DNA of 13,390 nucleotides from Paraktedonobacter sp036384215 (GTDB taxonomy: Bacteria > Chloroflexota > Ktedonobacteria > Ktedonobacterales > Ktedonobacteraceae): contig DASVMX010000671.1 of assembly GCA_036384215.1 (NCBI GenBank), forward strand, positions 1 through 13,390. Direction: 5' to 3'. Under the pieces are notes generated by a model. That model saw only the letters and a program-made list of their open reading frames with translations, searched no databases and was not told the origin of the DNA. Positions 6,104-13,280 of the stretch are shown in pieces; position 1 is the stretch's first letter; the number at the start of each line of letters is the position of its first letter. A program made the translations under genes and the position numbers.

Positions 6104-7501
6104 TTATGAACCCTGGCTCCAGACCTGGATTGTGCCATCTGTGAGCGCGACGACAAGTTGCTTTCCGGCGAAATGCAGAGCGCTGATCTGCCAGGGGTGG
6201 TAGAGTTTCTGGATAATCTGTCCCTGGTGCGCTGACCAGAGGTCGATGACTCCTTCGTTGATTTCGCTGTCCTCGCGCGCGACCGCGAGCCAATCGCCAT
6301 CGGGCGAGATTGCCAGGCGCGAACTCGCGCCCATAGAGCCGCTGACCAGCTCGCTGTAGGTTCCGTTGAGGGTATCGTGAAGGCGCAGCAGCTTATCGCT
6401 ATAGACAAACGCCACGTAGTTGAGATCGGGTGTGATCGCGTATGGTGGGGTGCAGTGCGCGCAGAGGCCTGCGAGGATCGCGACGCTGATCTGTGGACGT
6501 GCTTTATTGGCAAAGCGGGTTTTGCTGGCCAGATCCCAGCGGCGCAGCACGATCATTTGCTCTGTTTCGTCTGGCACATTGGCGCAGGAAAGTGTCAGAA
6601 GCGTGCGCAGATCTTGTGACAGCGCGCGCACGCGAATAGCCCAGAACTCGCGTTTATCGATCTCGATTTCAACGCAGGTCAACGGCTCGCTCAGTTTGTT
6701 CGGCGGCGTGTTCAGCGTGTGTGCCAGCACATCTGTGCCCCGGACCCCGTGGATACGCGGCGCCAGGGGATCTTTGAGCTGGAGAGGCAAGGCCATCCAG
6801 ATGTCCGCAGTGTCGCCAGCCAGTTCGCGCAGCACCACATCCAGCGAATAGTGAGCGGAGACGGCGCGTTGATCCAGCGCGTGGCTCCAGCGCAGCGATC
6901 CGTCCGCGGTGTCCCACATGTGCAGGCCCAGTCTGCCCCAGCCAGCCAGAAAGCGTCCATTGGCCGAGAAGCGCAGCTCACGTAACGACTCAACCGTGTG
7001 TTGCCGATTCATCACAAAATGCACAGGTGGTTTCAGCCCTGGCTGATCCACGCGCCAGCAGAGACCCTTGCTGTCCAGCGAGCCAGCCGCGATCAGCAGC
7101 CCGGCGCCGGCAGTTACGCTGTTGAGCGTAGAGATCACTCCCAGTCCGCTGCGCAGCCTGGCTCCTGTGCGTAGCGGTCCCCTGGTGCTGAAAATGCTCA
7201 AGCCCGCGAACTCGATATCATCCGCTGGATCAAACTTGTGCGCCACCGGACGCGGCCTCACCAGTCCGCCCTTGCGCAGATCGATACTGCCGCCGATGAT
7301 CGTATCATAGTTCAGCCGCTTCTCAGGGTCGCTCAACACATCATAGGCGCGATTAATGCGCTTCATCTGCACAGCTCCCTCAGGACCCGCCAGGTCCGGG
7401 TGAAAGCGCCGCGCCAACTGCCGGTACGCTCGCTTGAGCGTATCATTATCCGCGTCCAGGGGGACTCCTAAAATTGTGTAGTAGTTGTCAGGTGTATCCA
7501 T
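6104..7501 (-). CDS. J-domain protein fused to a WD40-like beta-propeller
   Basis: The 465-residue protein starts with a J-domain (about 5-68), with helix II RAYRQLARRF, the HPD tripeptide at 34-36 needed to stimulate DnaK ATPase, and AYDVLSDPEKR at 52-62. The Gly/Phe and zinc-finger parts of true DnaJ are absent. After a linker (about 70-125) comes a region of degenerate WD repeats: blade-end motifs GLCWRVD (146-152), LHMWDTADGSLRW (193-205), LRRWDLASKTRF (319-330), LLRLHDTLNG (371-380), VIDLWSAHQGQ (418-428) and TIQVWSQG (457-464). A plausible role is recruiting Hsp70 to a partner held by the propeller; this is inference. No transmembrane segment stands out. The ATG lacks a clear Shine-Dalgarno and lies 18 bases after the stop of the ATPase remnant, in the same frame, suggesting coupled translation. 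Confidence 0.9.
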   Translation of the reverse strand: MDTPDNYYTILGVPLDADNDTLKRAYRQLARRFHPDLAGPEGAVQMKRINRAYDVLSDPEKRLNYDTIIGGSIDLRKGGLVRPRPVAHKFDPADDIEFAGLSIFSTRGPLRTGARLRSGLGVISTLNSVTAGAGLLIAAGSLDSKGLCWRVDQPGLKPPVHFVMNRQHTVESLRELRFSANGRFLAGWGRLGLHMWDTADGSLRWSHALDQRAVSAHYSLDVVLRELAGDTADIWMALPLQLKDPLAPRIHGVRGTDVLAHTLNTPPNKLSEPLTCVEIEIDKREFWAIRVRALSQDLRTLLTLSCANVPDETEQMIVLRRWDLASKTRFANKARPQISVAILAGLCAHCTPPYAITPDLNYVAFVYSDKLLRLHDTLNGTYSELVSGSMGASSRLAISPDGDWLAVAREDSEINEGVIDLWSAHQGQIIQKLYHPWQISALHFAGKQLVVALTDGTIQVWSQGS

Positions 7502-7519
7502 ATCGATCTCATCGAGGCT

Positions 7520-7639
7520 TTAAAGTAGGAAAGTTTTTCCCAGGCTGTTGTCGCCGGTGATTAAGTTCAACCTTTGAGCGAGATCCCATTCTATTTCGCG
7601 AATGGGACCTACTTCTGTCAATTTTAACGCATCCAACAT
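7520..7639 (-). pseudogene. Truncated P-loop ATPase N-terminus (39 codons)
   Basis: The minus strand from ATG 7639-7637 to TAA 7522-7520 encodes 39 residues. LKLTEVGPIREIEWDLA (5-21) is followed by RLNLITGDNSLGKTFLL (23-39). GDNSLGKT at 29-36 is a full Walker A motif. The arrangement of an N-terminal strand about 25 residues before the P-loop resembles the start of AAA/SMC-like predicted ATPases (OLD/AbiEii-type AAA proteins). Those proteins run for several hundred more residues with Walker B and other motifs, none of which are here. AGGAA (7652-7648) lies 8 bases before the ATG, so the piece may still be translated. I read it as the 5' remnant of a deleted ATPase gene; a short leader peptide for the J-domain gene is the alternative. 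Confidence 0.7.
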
Positions 7640-7664
7640 TTTTTCAGTTCCTGAAATAGAATGG
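7584..7664. repeat. Competing inverted repeats around the start of the ATPase remnant
   Basis: A 12-bp perfect pair, 7586-7597 with 7653-7664, encloses the AGGAA site and ATG of the remnant. Arm 7586-7597 can instead be used in a local 8-bp hairpin, 7584-7591 with 7600-7607. The two folds exclude each other, which is the layout of a translational or attenuation switch, but it could equally be a scar of rearrangement. Confidence 0.5.
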
Positions 7665-7686
7665 AGCCACAATCAGGGCTATGCAT

Positions 7687-7716
7687 AGTATCGCCTATCG
7701 AGGTGCCCTATGGCAA
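7687..7716 (-). promoter_or_regulatory. Promoter for the ATPase remnant / J-domain / dehydrogenase set
   Basis: Read leftward, TTGCCA (7716-7711) and GATACT (7692-7687) are separated by 18 bases: 5 of 6 and 4 of 6 matches to the sigma-70-type consensus. It lies between the glycosylase stop and the remnant start and is the best promoter seen for the J-domain gene. Confidence 0.45.
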
Positions 7717-7744
7717 CTTTTTTGTCTGGCTCTTTTCTCAGGCG

Positions 7745-8404
7745 TTAGAGGGAGACGATTCTCGTTTTTTCTCTGTTGTCCCTGGTTTCTATTCTGCGCA
7801 GACCCCAGAGGTACCAGGTCGCGAAGGTGCGGTAAGGGCGCCAGGGTTCCGCTCGTTCACGGGCCTGCTGTCTGGTGGGGCGTTCGGGGAGCTGGTAGGC
7901 TGAGCGCATACCCTCAAGCAGGCCGAGATCGTCGACAGGCAGGACATCGGGGCGGGCGAAGGTAAAGATCAGGCTCATTTCAGCCGTCCATCTGCCAATG
8001 CCCTTGATGGCGCTGAGCCGGGTGATGATCTCTTCGTCCTCTAAATCGTTGAGGCGTTCCAGTTGCAACTTGCCAGCGTCGATGTGTTCGATGATATTGC
8101 GAATATAGCGAGCCTTGGAGTTTGAAAGCCCTAACGCGCGTAGATACTCAACGTCCAGGGGCAGAAGCGACTCAGGAGTGACTTTTCCATCCGGGAGGGC
8201 TGAGCGGACGCGTGCCATGATAGCGTCGGCGGCTTTCACGGAAATCTGTTGCGAGATAATCGCATCCACCAGGGCACTGAAGACATCGGGATCGGGTTGA
8301 AGCGTACAGGGTCCAACGCGGGCAATGGTCGCCTGCATAACCGGGTCCGCCTCACTTAAATAAGCTGTGGCAGTCGCAACAACGGTAGCAAATGAATCTT
8401 CCAT
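7745..8404 (-). CDS. DNA-3-methyladenine glycosylase II family (AlkA-like, HhH-GPD)
   Basis: This 219-residue enzyme belongs to the HhH-GPD base-excision glycosylases. LSAIKGIGRWTAEMSLIF at 130-147 is the helix-hairpin-helix. LPVDDLGL at 155-162 carries the catalytic aspartate, probably D159 by match with D238 of E. coli AlkA. AEPWRPYRTFATWYLW at 185-200 matches the AlkA C-terminal helix. VDAIISQQIS at 46-55 is the conserved early helix. It removes alkylated purines such as 3-methyladenine from DNA. It is shorter than E. coli AlkA (282), lacking the N-terminal TBP-like domain, as in many bacterial short forms. A good promoter lies upstream; the ribosome site is weak (AAAGAAAG). No adaptive-response partner such as Ada is adjacent. 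Confidence 0.92.
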   Translation of the reverse strand: MEDSFATVVATATAYLSEADPVMQATIARVGPCTLQPDPDVFSALVDAIISQQISVKAADAIMARVRSALPDGKVTPESLLPLDVEYLRALGLSNSKARYIRNIIEHIDAGKLQLERLNDLEDEEIITRLSAIKGIGRWTAEMSLIFTFARPDVLPVDDLGLLEGMRSAYQLPERPTRQQARERAEPWRPYRTFATWYLWGLRRIETRDNREKTRIVSL

Positions 8405-8452
8405 GGGTGTTTTTCTTTCTTTACCAGACAGAACCTTTGAACCTGTGCTGTT

Positions 8453-8481
8453 AGTATAGAAGAAAGAAGAACATCTGTCCA
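8453..8481 (-). promoter_or_regulatory. Promoter for the DNA glycosylase gene
   Basis: Read leftward, TGGACA (8481-8476) and TATACT (8458-8453) are 17 bases apart, each 5 of 6 to the housekeeping consensus. Transcription would start near 8446, giving a leader of about 42 bases. This is the best-formed promoter in the window. Confidence 0.65.
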
Positions 8482-8530
8482 GCTTGATGCAGCTTGTAGC
8501 TATGCAGAAATCACAACAGAAGCAAGCTCA

Positions 8531-8550
8531 ATCGGCGAGATGAAGCCGAT
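8531..8550 (-). terminator. Weak hairpin downstream of the two-helix membrane protein gene
   Basis: ATCGGC (8531-8536) and GCCGAT (8545-8550) form a 6-bp stem with an 8-base loop, 68 bases past the stop of the membrane protein gene. There is no clear U-tract, so termination is only a possibility. A 10-base direct repeat, AGGAAACATG, lies nearby at 8574-8583 and 8600-8609. Confidence 0.3.
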
Positions 8551-8617
8551 CGCTGGAGGCAAATCCGATCAATAGGAAACATGAAATCATTTGAAGCCGA
8601 GGAAACATGCCCATCGT

Positions 8618-9316
8618 TTACAGAGGGCGATTGTGGTCTACGGAGCGAGCTAGATATTGTGAGTATGCGACAAGAATCGCCTGGCAAGCTGCTTCTGGGG
8701 AGTCACAGTTCATCCTCGGTCCCCAGGTTTCCTTTTCGCCATCAGGAAAAGTGAGGGCCAGCCATTTATCACTCTCTGTCAGTGGTGCCTTCTTCTGAAG
8801 ATCTGCTAAGGTAGTGATCCTTTGAGAGGGGGCCGTTCCTCTTTGAAGATCTGCCAATTCCGCAAAAGCCATGCCAAAGATTAAGTCGCGCCAACCGACA
8901 TATTCTACCCAACCCCCTGGGAGTACAATCAGCATCGGTTGGAGCTGATTCCTGTCCCTTTTAGCGGCTCCTGATTTGCCAATGAGTCTCACTGCTAGCA
9001 CTAGACCGACGATGATGGCCACGGACACCAGGCAATAGAGGGGCACATTGAGATCGGGCCAGATAGGTCGATGATGGATTTGATGTGGTGCTCTTCCTTC
9101 AGAATATCCTCCTTTCAAGACGATGAGGGCGATAAGAGCAGGCCAGGGACAGAGAATGAGGATCAACCCGGTAGCAAGGTAAACAGTCGGTAAGCCAGGT
9201 AATGACGTTTTTTTGCCCTGAAATACTTGCCAGGAGGCTGGAGCCTTCTGTTGCCGGACGAGGTCCAATGCCTCCTTTGCCCAGGTTCGATTCAGCGCTT
9301 TCTGCAGCTTATTCAT
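8618..9316 (-). CDS. Hypothetical membrane protein with two helices and a C-terminal cytoplasmic-type domain
   Basis: I do not recognise this family. The 232-residue protein has an N-terminal basic region (1-40), two hydrophobic segments at about 43-67 and 91-112, and a soluble C-terminal half. The latter begins LQPMLIVLPGGWVEYVGWRD (125-144) and includes LALTFPDGEKETWGP (186-200) and a final helix (207-223). Two helices followed by short beta-strands with a PDG turn and a C-terminal helix resemble small PH-like membrane proteins, but this is inference. I chose ATG 9316 because GGAG lies about 11 bases upstream; the frame is open for 68 more codons to 9520, without a recognisable domain. It lies 259 bases after the DUF2752 gene on the same strand. 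Confidence 0.65.
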   Translation of the reverse strand: MNKLQKALNRTWAKEALDLVRQQKAPASWQVFQGKKTSLPGLPTVYLATGLILILCPWPALIALIVLKGGYSEGRAPHQIHHRPIWPDLNVPLYCLVSVAIIVGLVLAVRLIGKSGAAKRDRNQLQPMLIVLPGGWVEYVGWRDLIFGMAFAELADLQRGTAPSQRITTLADLQKKAPLTESDKWLALTFPDGEKETWGPRMNCDSPEAACQAILVAYSQYLARSVDHNRPL

Positions 9317-9575
9317 AGGGACTTGCTCCTTCAACTGCTTGATATGATTGAGGATATTTCCTCGCATACTAATAACGTGGAGAAGGTCGTTTCTATGGAT
9401 ATGGATGTGATCAACTGTTATAACGACCCGATAAAAGTCTGGGGAAACTTTGGATTGTACGCCTGAGTCATAACAAATATTTCTCCCTTTCTCTGCCGCA
9501 GGCGCTGAGGCCACAGACAAGAGATAGCCGAGTAGTTACCTTCAGTTTGCGCTAATTGATCGTGCCTCTTGTGAA
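9317..9575. other. Intergenic stretch between DUF2752 gene and membrane protein gene
   Basis: Two overlapping minus-strand open frames cross this stretch, but neither has a convincing ribosome site or domain. Possible leftward -10 elements (TACAAT, TATAAC) occur without good -35 partners. I see no strong hairpin and treat it as leader and promoter DNA of the membrane protein gene. Confidence 0.45.
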
Positions 9576-9929
9576 TTAATGGTGCAAAAAAGGAACGCGT
9601 CGCCATATTGTGTTTGCAGAGGTTGGCAACAATAGGAATGGGGAAAGGTGCCAGGTTTTCATGAGTTCTGTGATCCAGACGTAGGCCAGCAGGGGGGCGA
9701 CGATGATGACCAGGTGGTTGTAGTCCCAGGAGCGCGTGAGGTTACCGTGAATAAGACACGAGAGGGCGCGCAGCATACCGCAGCCGATGCAATGTTTGCC
9801 AGTGATAAGAGTATACAGGCAGAGCGTCGGGCCATGTTCAACCGAGCTAGTGGGTATAAGCCAGAAAAGCAGCGGCAGCAGAAGCAGCCCGGCCCGCTTT
9901 CCTGGCACTATCAGATCTTTCTTGAGCAT
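9576..9929 (-). CDS. DUF2752 family small membrane protein
   Basis: The 117 residues contain HCIGCGMLRAL at 46-56, the CxxCG-x-x-R signature of the DUF2752 family (C47, C50, G51, R54). It lies between a first hydrophobic helix (about 13-26) and a second (about 73-90). The function of the family is unknown; the CxxC pair could bind metal or be redox active. The ATG lies 2 bases after the stop of the TM2 gene, without a clear ribosome site of its own, so translation is probably coupled and the two proteins may work together in the membrane. Confidence 0.82.
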   Translation of the reverse strand: MLKKDLIVPGKRAGLLLLPLLFWLIPTSSVEHGPTLCLYTLITGKHCIGCGMLRALSCLIHGNLTRSWDYNHLVIIVAPLLAYVWITELMKTWHLSPFLLLPTSANTIWRRVPFLHH

Positions 9930-9931
9930 GC

Positions 9932-10441
9932 TTATCTCAGCAGAGGGCGTCCAAAGTTATCCGTATAGCTGTTGGTAAGAAGCATAATGAAATCGACCAG
10001 GGTCCAGATTCCGCATCCACCGGCGGTAAACAACTGAATGAGGCCAATCGCGACATGTCCAGTATAGAAGCGATGGATGCCCAGGTAGCCTAAAAAGATG
10101 CAGAGAAGGAGCGCCACGACCCAATTTTTCTGGGGTGCCATAATGCCTGCGCCTGCCGCGCCGACCTGGATATTGATTTGCTGGTAGGGCTGCTGGGCCT
10201 GGGCGTAAGGTGGCACTGACTGGCCATAAGGAGGTACCTGCTGCTGATACTGGCCATAGGCTGGCTGCTGGCCATAAACGGGCTGACCGGGAGCAGGCTG
10301 GCCATAAACAGGCTGACCGTAAGCAGGCTGCTGGGGTCTGTACCCATCTGGTCCTGTTTGTGGAGCATATTGGCCGTATGGTTGTTCCTGGCCTGACGGC
10401 TGATTGTACTGGCTAGAAGGCTCTTGTGGTGGCTGATACAT
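9932..10441 (-). CDS. TM2 domain protein with Pro/Gln/Tyr/Gly-rich N-terminal tail
   Basis: Residues 1-90 of this 169-residue protein are low complexity (P, Q, Y, G), with tandem AYGQPVYGQPAPGQPVYGQQ-like units around 40-62, probably disordered and exposed to the cytoplasm. Residues 105-160 are a TM2 domain: two transmembrane helices with GYLGIHRFYTGH (118-129) between them and GGCGIWTLVDFIMLL (141-155) as the second helix, the conserved G-HRFY-G and IW-DF pattern. The family function in bacteria is unknown. AAAGGGAA about 7 bases before the ATG supports the start. It is the first gene of the TM2-DUF2752 pair. Confidence 0.9.
   Translation of the reverse strand: MYQPPQEPSSQYNQPSGQEQPYGQYAPQTGPDGYRPQQPAYGQPVYGQPAPGQPVYGQQPAYGQYQQQVPPYGQSVPPYAQAQQPYQQINIQVGAAGAGIMAPQKNWVVALLLCIFLGYLGIHRFYTGHVAIGLIQLFTAGGCGIWTLVDFIMLLTNSYTDNFGRPLLR
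10258..10346 (-). repeat. In-gene tandem repeats encoding YGQPV-type units
   Basis: The coding DNA repeats blocks such as GGCTGGCCATAAAC and CAGGCTGACC (plus-strand view), matching the repeated VYGQ/AYGQ peptide. Such imperfect minisatellites can change copy number between strains. Confidence 0.6.
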
Positions 10442-10540
10442 CTTTGTTCCCTTTCATTCAGGGTTCTTCATTTCCGACTTGAATTTTAAAACGATGATCT
10501 GATCTTCTCTGCCAGGCAAGCTGACAGCAACAACTCCTTG

Positions 10541-10617
10541 CATCTCGGACAAAGAGAACCGCGGTCGAGCGGTTCGTCCGAGATGGATAAGAGACCGAGT
10601 TCGTCCGAGATGGATAA
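10541..10617. repeat. Bulged hairpin followed by a 19-base direct repeat
   Basis: CATCTCGGAC (10541-10550) pairs with 10576-10585, and GAACCGC (10556-10562) with GCGGTTC (10569-10575). This makes 17 bp with a 5-base bulge (10551-10555) and a 6-base loop. The right arm is part of a 19-base sequence at 10572-10590 that is repeated exactly at 10599-10617, a period of 27. The core GTCCGAGATG thus appears three times, one of them inverted. Confidence 0.75.
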
Positions 10618-11101
10618 AGGACTGCACGATCTAGCTCTTTGCTTGCGCGGTAACAAAAAACCAGTTCGTCAAATCGGTTTAAAAGGACGATAGTAAAGGG
10701 CTGCGTGCCCCTGTCCTCGCAAGGTTAGAAATAGTATACTGTAGAATAAAGGTGCTGTGGCAAGATAGCCGGCGAGGAGCTTGTTTACTCCAGCTTTGCG
10801 CTTCCTCTGTCCCTTTCAACATATCGATATTACGCGCGCAAGTTACAGCCGAACAGTTCCTGAGCATCTTCCCATCCGAGTGCCTCGCGTGTTCGCCCTA
10901 TTTTACCAGAGTTTGAGTGATAATGCAAGCTTTTCGATAACTATTTTTGTCGGGATGTAATTATTCTAGAGATGAAGTTGTTCCAGATAAGCGCAGAAGA
11001 TCTGCTCGTCGGCCAGGAGGGATAGATGTTATGGCTCAATTTTTTGTTTTGGGGCCAATGTCGTACAATGTCAGGGATGAATCGACAAAATAGGTACTAC
11101 A

Positions 11102-11130
11102 CGCGAGGAATAGAGGCTATTCGCGGGAGG
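11102..11130 (+). promoter_or_regulatory. Leader hairpin abutting the Shine-Dalgarno of the thioredoxin-domain gene
   Basis: CGCGA (11102-11106) plus ATAG (11110-11113) pair with CTATTCGCG (11117-11125), leaving a 3-base bulge. The stem ends on the first G of GGGAGG (11125-11130), which lies 5 bases before the ATG. It could affect ribosome access. Confidence 0.4.
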
Positions 11131-11135
11131 AACGT

Positions 11136-13280
11136 ATGACAGAAACGAATGAAGCGGTCGAAACCACGTCGCCGCGTCCACATACAAATCGTTTGATCAA
11201 CGAGACCAGTCCATATCTTTTGCAGCACGCGCACAATCCTGTGAACTGGTATCCGTGGGGAGAAGAGGCGCTGCGCAAGGCGCGGGACGAAGATAAGCCG
11301 ATTTTGCTCAGCGTGGGCTATTCGGCCTGTCACTGGTGTCATGTGATGGAGCGCGAGTCGTTTGAAAATGAGCGTATCGCGGATGTGATGAACACCCACT
11401 TTGTCTCGATCAAAGTTGATCGGGAGGAGCGCCCGGATATCGATGGCATTTATATGCAAGCAGTGCAGGCGATCACGCGCCAGGGCGGCTGGCCGATGAC
11501 CGTTTTTCTGACGCCCGATGGTCGCCCGTTTTATGGCGGAACCTATTTTCCGCCCCAGGATCGCCAGTATGGCCGCCAGACTCTGCCGGGTTTTCAGACT
11601 ATTCTGCAATCGGTGGCCAATTTATATGCTCAGCAGCGTTCCGATGTAGAGGAGCAAGCAGATCAACTGGCCACCTTCCTGCGCCAGAAGAGCGACGCGC
11701 CCCTGCGTTCGATGGGCACCTTTCCCGCGCTTGAGAGCGTCTCGCTGGACCTGTTGACTGGCGCGGGCCGCGAGCTGATGGGCGAGTTCGATGAAACCAA
11801 CGGCGGCTTCGGGGATGCGCCGAAGTTTCCCAATACGATGTCGCTGGAATTTCTACTGCGCCTGCACCTGCATCGCCAGCGCGACGAACTGCCCGGCGCC
11901 GAGGGCCGCTCTGAACTGGAGGTGATCGAGACTTCCCTCAAACGCATGGCGCACGGTGGCATCTATGATCAACTTGGCGGCGGCTTCCATCGCTATTCGG
12001 TCGATGCCGAGTGGCTGGTGCCGCATTTCGAGAAGATGCTCTATGATAATGCCCTGCTCAGCCGTCTCTACCTGCACGCCTACCTGGTTACGGGTGAGAC
12101 CTTTTACCGCCGCGTGGCTACCCAGACCCTGGACTATGTGATGCGCGAAATGACCTCGCCAGAAGGCGGTTTCTACTCGACGCAGGACGCGGATAGCGAG
12201 GGCGAAGAGGGCAAATTCTTCCTCTGGACGCCCTCCGAGATCGAGGAACTCCTGCCCGCCAGGGACGCGCAGCTCTTTATGCTCTACTACGACGTGAGTG
12301 AGCGCGGCAATTTCGAGGGCAAGAACATCCTGCATGTCTCCAAGAAACTGGCGGTGATTGCCGAAGGGGCCGGGGTCAGCGAAGAGGAGTACAAAGAAGT
12401 CCTGCGGCGTGGACGCGCGACGCTCTTCGCCGCGCGCGAACAGCGTATCAAGCCCGCGCGCGATGAGAAGGTTCTGACGGCCTGGAACGGCCTGATGCTG
12501 CGCAGCTTCGCCGAGACCGCGCGCTACCTCCAGCGCGCCGACTACCTCCAGGTTGCGCGCAACAATGCCGAGTTTCTCCTGCGCGAACTTGCTCCCAACG
12601 GACGCCTGCTGCGCACCTATAAAGACGGCCATGCTCACCTCAAAGGCTACCTGGAAGACTACTTCTTTCTGGCTGACGGGCTGCTCGCGCTCTACGAGGC
12701 CGATTTCGAGCCGCGCTGGTTTGAAGAGGCCCGGCGCCTGGTGGGCGAGGCCATCGCGTTCTTTGGCGACGAAGAGAACGGCGGCTTTTTCGACACCGGC
12801 GTTGACCACGAGGAACTGCTCAGCCGGCCCAAGGATATCATGGATAACGCTACGCCGGCTGGCAACAGCGTCGCCGCGGATGTACTCTTGCGCCTGTCCG
12901 CCTGGACAGGCGCGAGCGGCTATCGCCAGCGCGCTGACGAGTACCTGCGCGCGCTGAGCGACCTGATGGTCAAGTATCCCCAGTCGTTTGGACACGTCCT
13001 GGGGGCGCTCGACTTTGCCCTCTCGCCAGCCCGCGAATTTGCTATCATCGGCGATCCCCAGGCACCGGAGACGCAGCGCCTGCTGGCCGTCATCAACGCG
13101 CGTTACCAGCCCAACAGCGTCCTCGCCAGCGCCGCGCCCGCACACATCGCTGCCAGCAAAATCGTTCCGCTGCTCGCCGACCGTCCCCTCAAAAACGGCC
13201 AGCCCAGCGCCTACGTCTGCCAGAACTTCGCCTGCCAGGCTCCCGTTACCAGCTCTGACGAGCTGAAGAGTCTGTTGTAA
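11136..13280 (+). CDS. Thioredoxin domain protein of the YyaL/SPATA20 (DUF255) family
   Basis: The 714-residue protein is full length for the family (about 670-750). Residues about 15-180 are a thioredoxin-like domain: RLINETSPYLLQHAHNPVNW (19-38), SACHWCHVM with a CxxC-type pair C65/C68 (CHWC), REERPDID, and GGWPMTVFLTP. Residues about 205-600 form the (alpha/alpha)6-type region related to N-acylglucosamine 2-epimerases, with GGFGDAPKFPN, GGIYDQLGGGFHRYSVD, WLVPHFEKMLYDNA and FYSTQDADSEGEEGKFF. The end, AYVCQNFACQAPVTSSDE, is also typical. Family members are cytoplasmic and of uncertain function; a redox or sugar-linked activity has been proposed but not shown here. GGGAGG 5 bases before the ATG sets the start. 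The stop lies inside a 21-bp hairpin. Confidence 0.95.
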   Translation: MTETNEAVETTSPRPHTNRLINETSPYLLQHAHNPVNWYPWGEEALRKARDEDKPILLSVGYSACHWCHVMERESFENERIADVMNTHFVSIKVDREERPDIDGIYMQAVQAITRQGGWPMTVFLTPDGRPFYGGTYFPPQDRQYGRQTLPGFQTILQSVANLYAQQRSDVEEQADQLATFLRQKSDAPLRSMGTFPALESVSLDLLTGAGRELMGEFDETNGGFGDAPKFPNTMSLEFLLRLHLHRQRDELPGAEGRSELEVIETSLKRMAHGGIYDQLGGGFHRYSVDAEWLVPHFEKMLYDNALLSRLYLHAYLVTGETFYRRVATQTLDYVMREMTSPEGGFYSTQDADSEGEEGKFFLWTPSEIEELLPARDAQLFMLYYDVSERGNFEGKNILHVSKKLAVIAEGAGVSEEEYKEVLRRGRATLFAAREQRIKPARDEKVLTAWNGLMLRSFAETARYLQRADYLQVARNNAEFLLRELAPNGRLLRTYKDGHAHLKGYLEDYFFLADGLLALYEADFEPRWFEEARRLVGEAIAFFGDEENGGFFDTGVDHEELLSRPKDIMDNATPAGNSVAADVLLRLSAWTGASGYRQRADEYLRALSDLMVKYPQSFGHVLGALDFALSPAREFAIIGDPQAPETQRLLAVINARYQPNSVLASAAPAHIAASKIVPLLADRPLKNGQPSAYVCQNFACQAPVTSSDELKSLL

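Larger units (their letters stand above)
10442..11135. other. Divergent intergenic region, 694 bases without a gene
   Basis: This region separates the leftward TM2 gene from the rightward thioredoxin-domain gene. It holds the bulged hairpin and repeat at 10541-10617, a palindromic AGTATACT near 10733, and an AT-rich stretch at about 10910-11060. TACAAT at 11064-11069 is a possible -10 for the rightward gene, with only a poor TTTTTG -35 17 bases upstream. A 62-codon open frame at 10679-10867 on the minus strand shows no recognisable domain. I see no tRNA or coding gene. Confidence 0.6.

Noticed and set aside
6058..6513. Upstream extension of the dehydrogenase frame by about 150 codons
   Set aside because: It overlaps the J-domain/propeller gene in another frame, lacks family similarity, and a strong GGAGGT marks the start at 6057.
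9418..9606. 62-codon minus-strand frame between the DUF2752 and membrane protein genes
   Set aside because: It overlaps the end of the DUF2752 gene, has no clear ribosome site and shows no domain.
10541..10617. tRNA or riboswitch in the large spacer
   Set aside because: The fold is a single bulged hairpin plus a direct repeat; no cloverleaf, anticodon arm or known riboswitch core could be built.
10679..10867. 62-codon minus-strand frame in the large spacer
   Set aside because: Low-quality composition, no ribosome site and no recognisable motif.
11853..13145. 430-codon minus-strand open frame inside the thioredoxin-domain gene
   Set aside because: The sense protein has clear family motifs throughout; the antisense frame is a by-product of GC-rich codon use.
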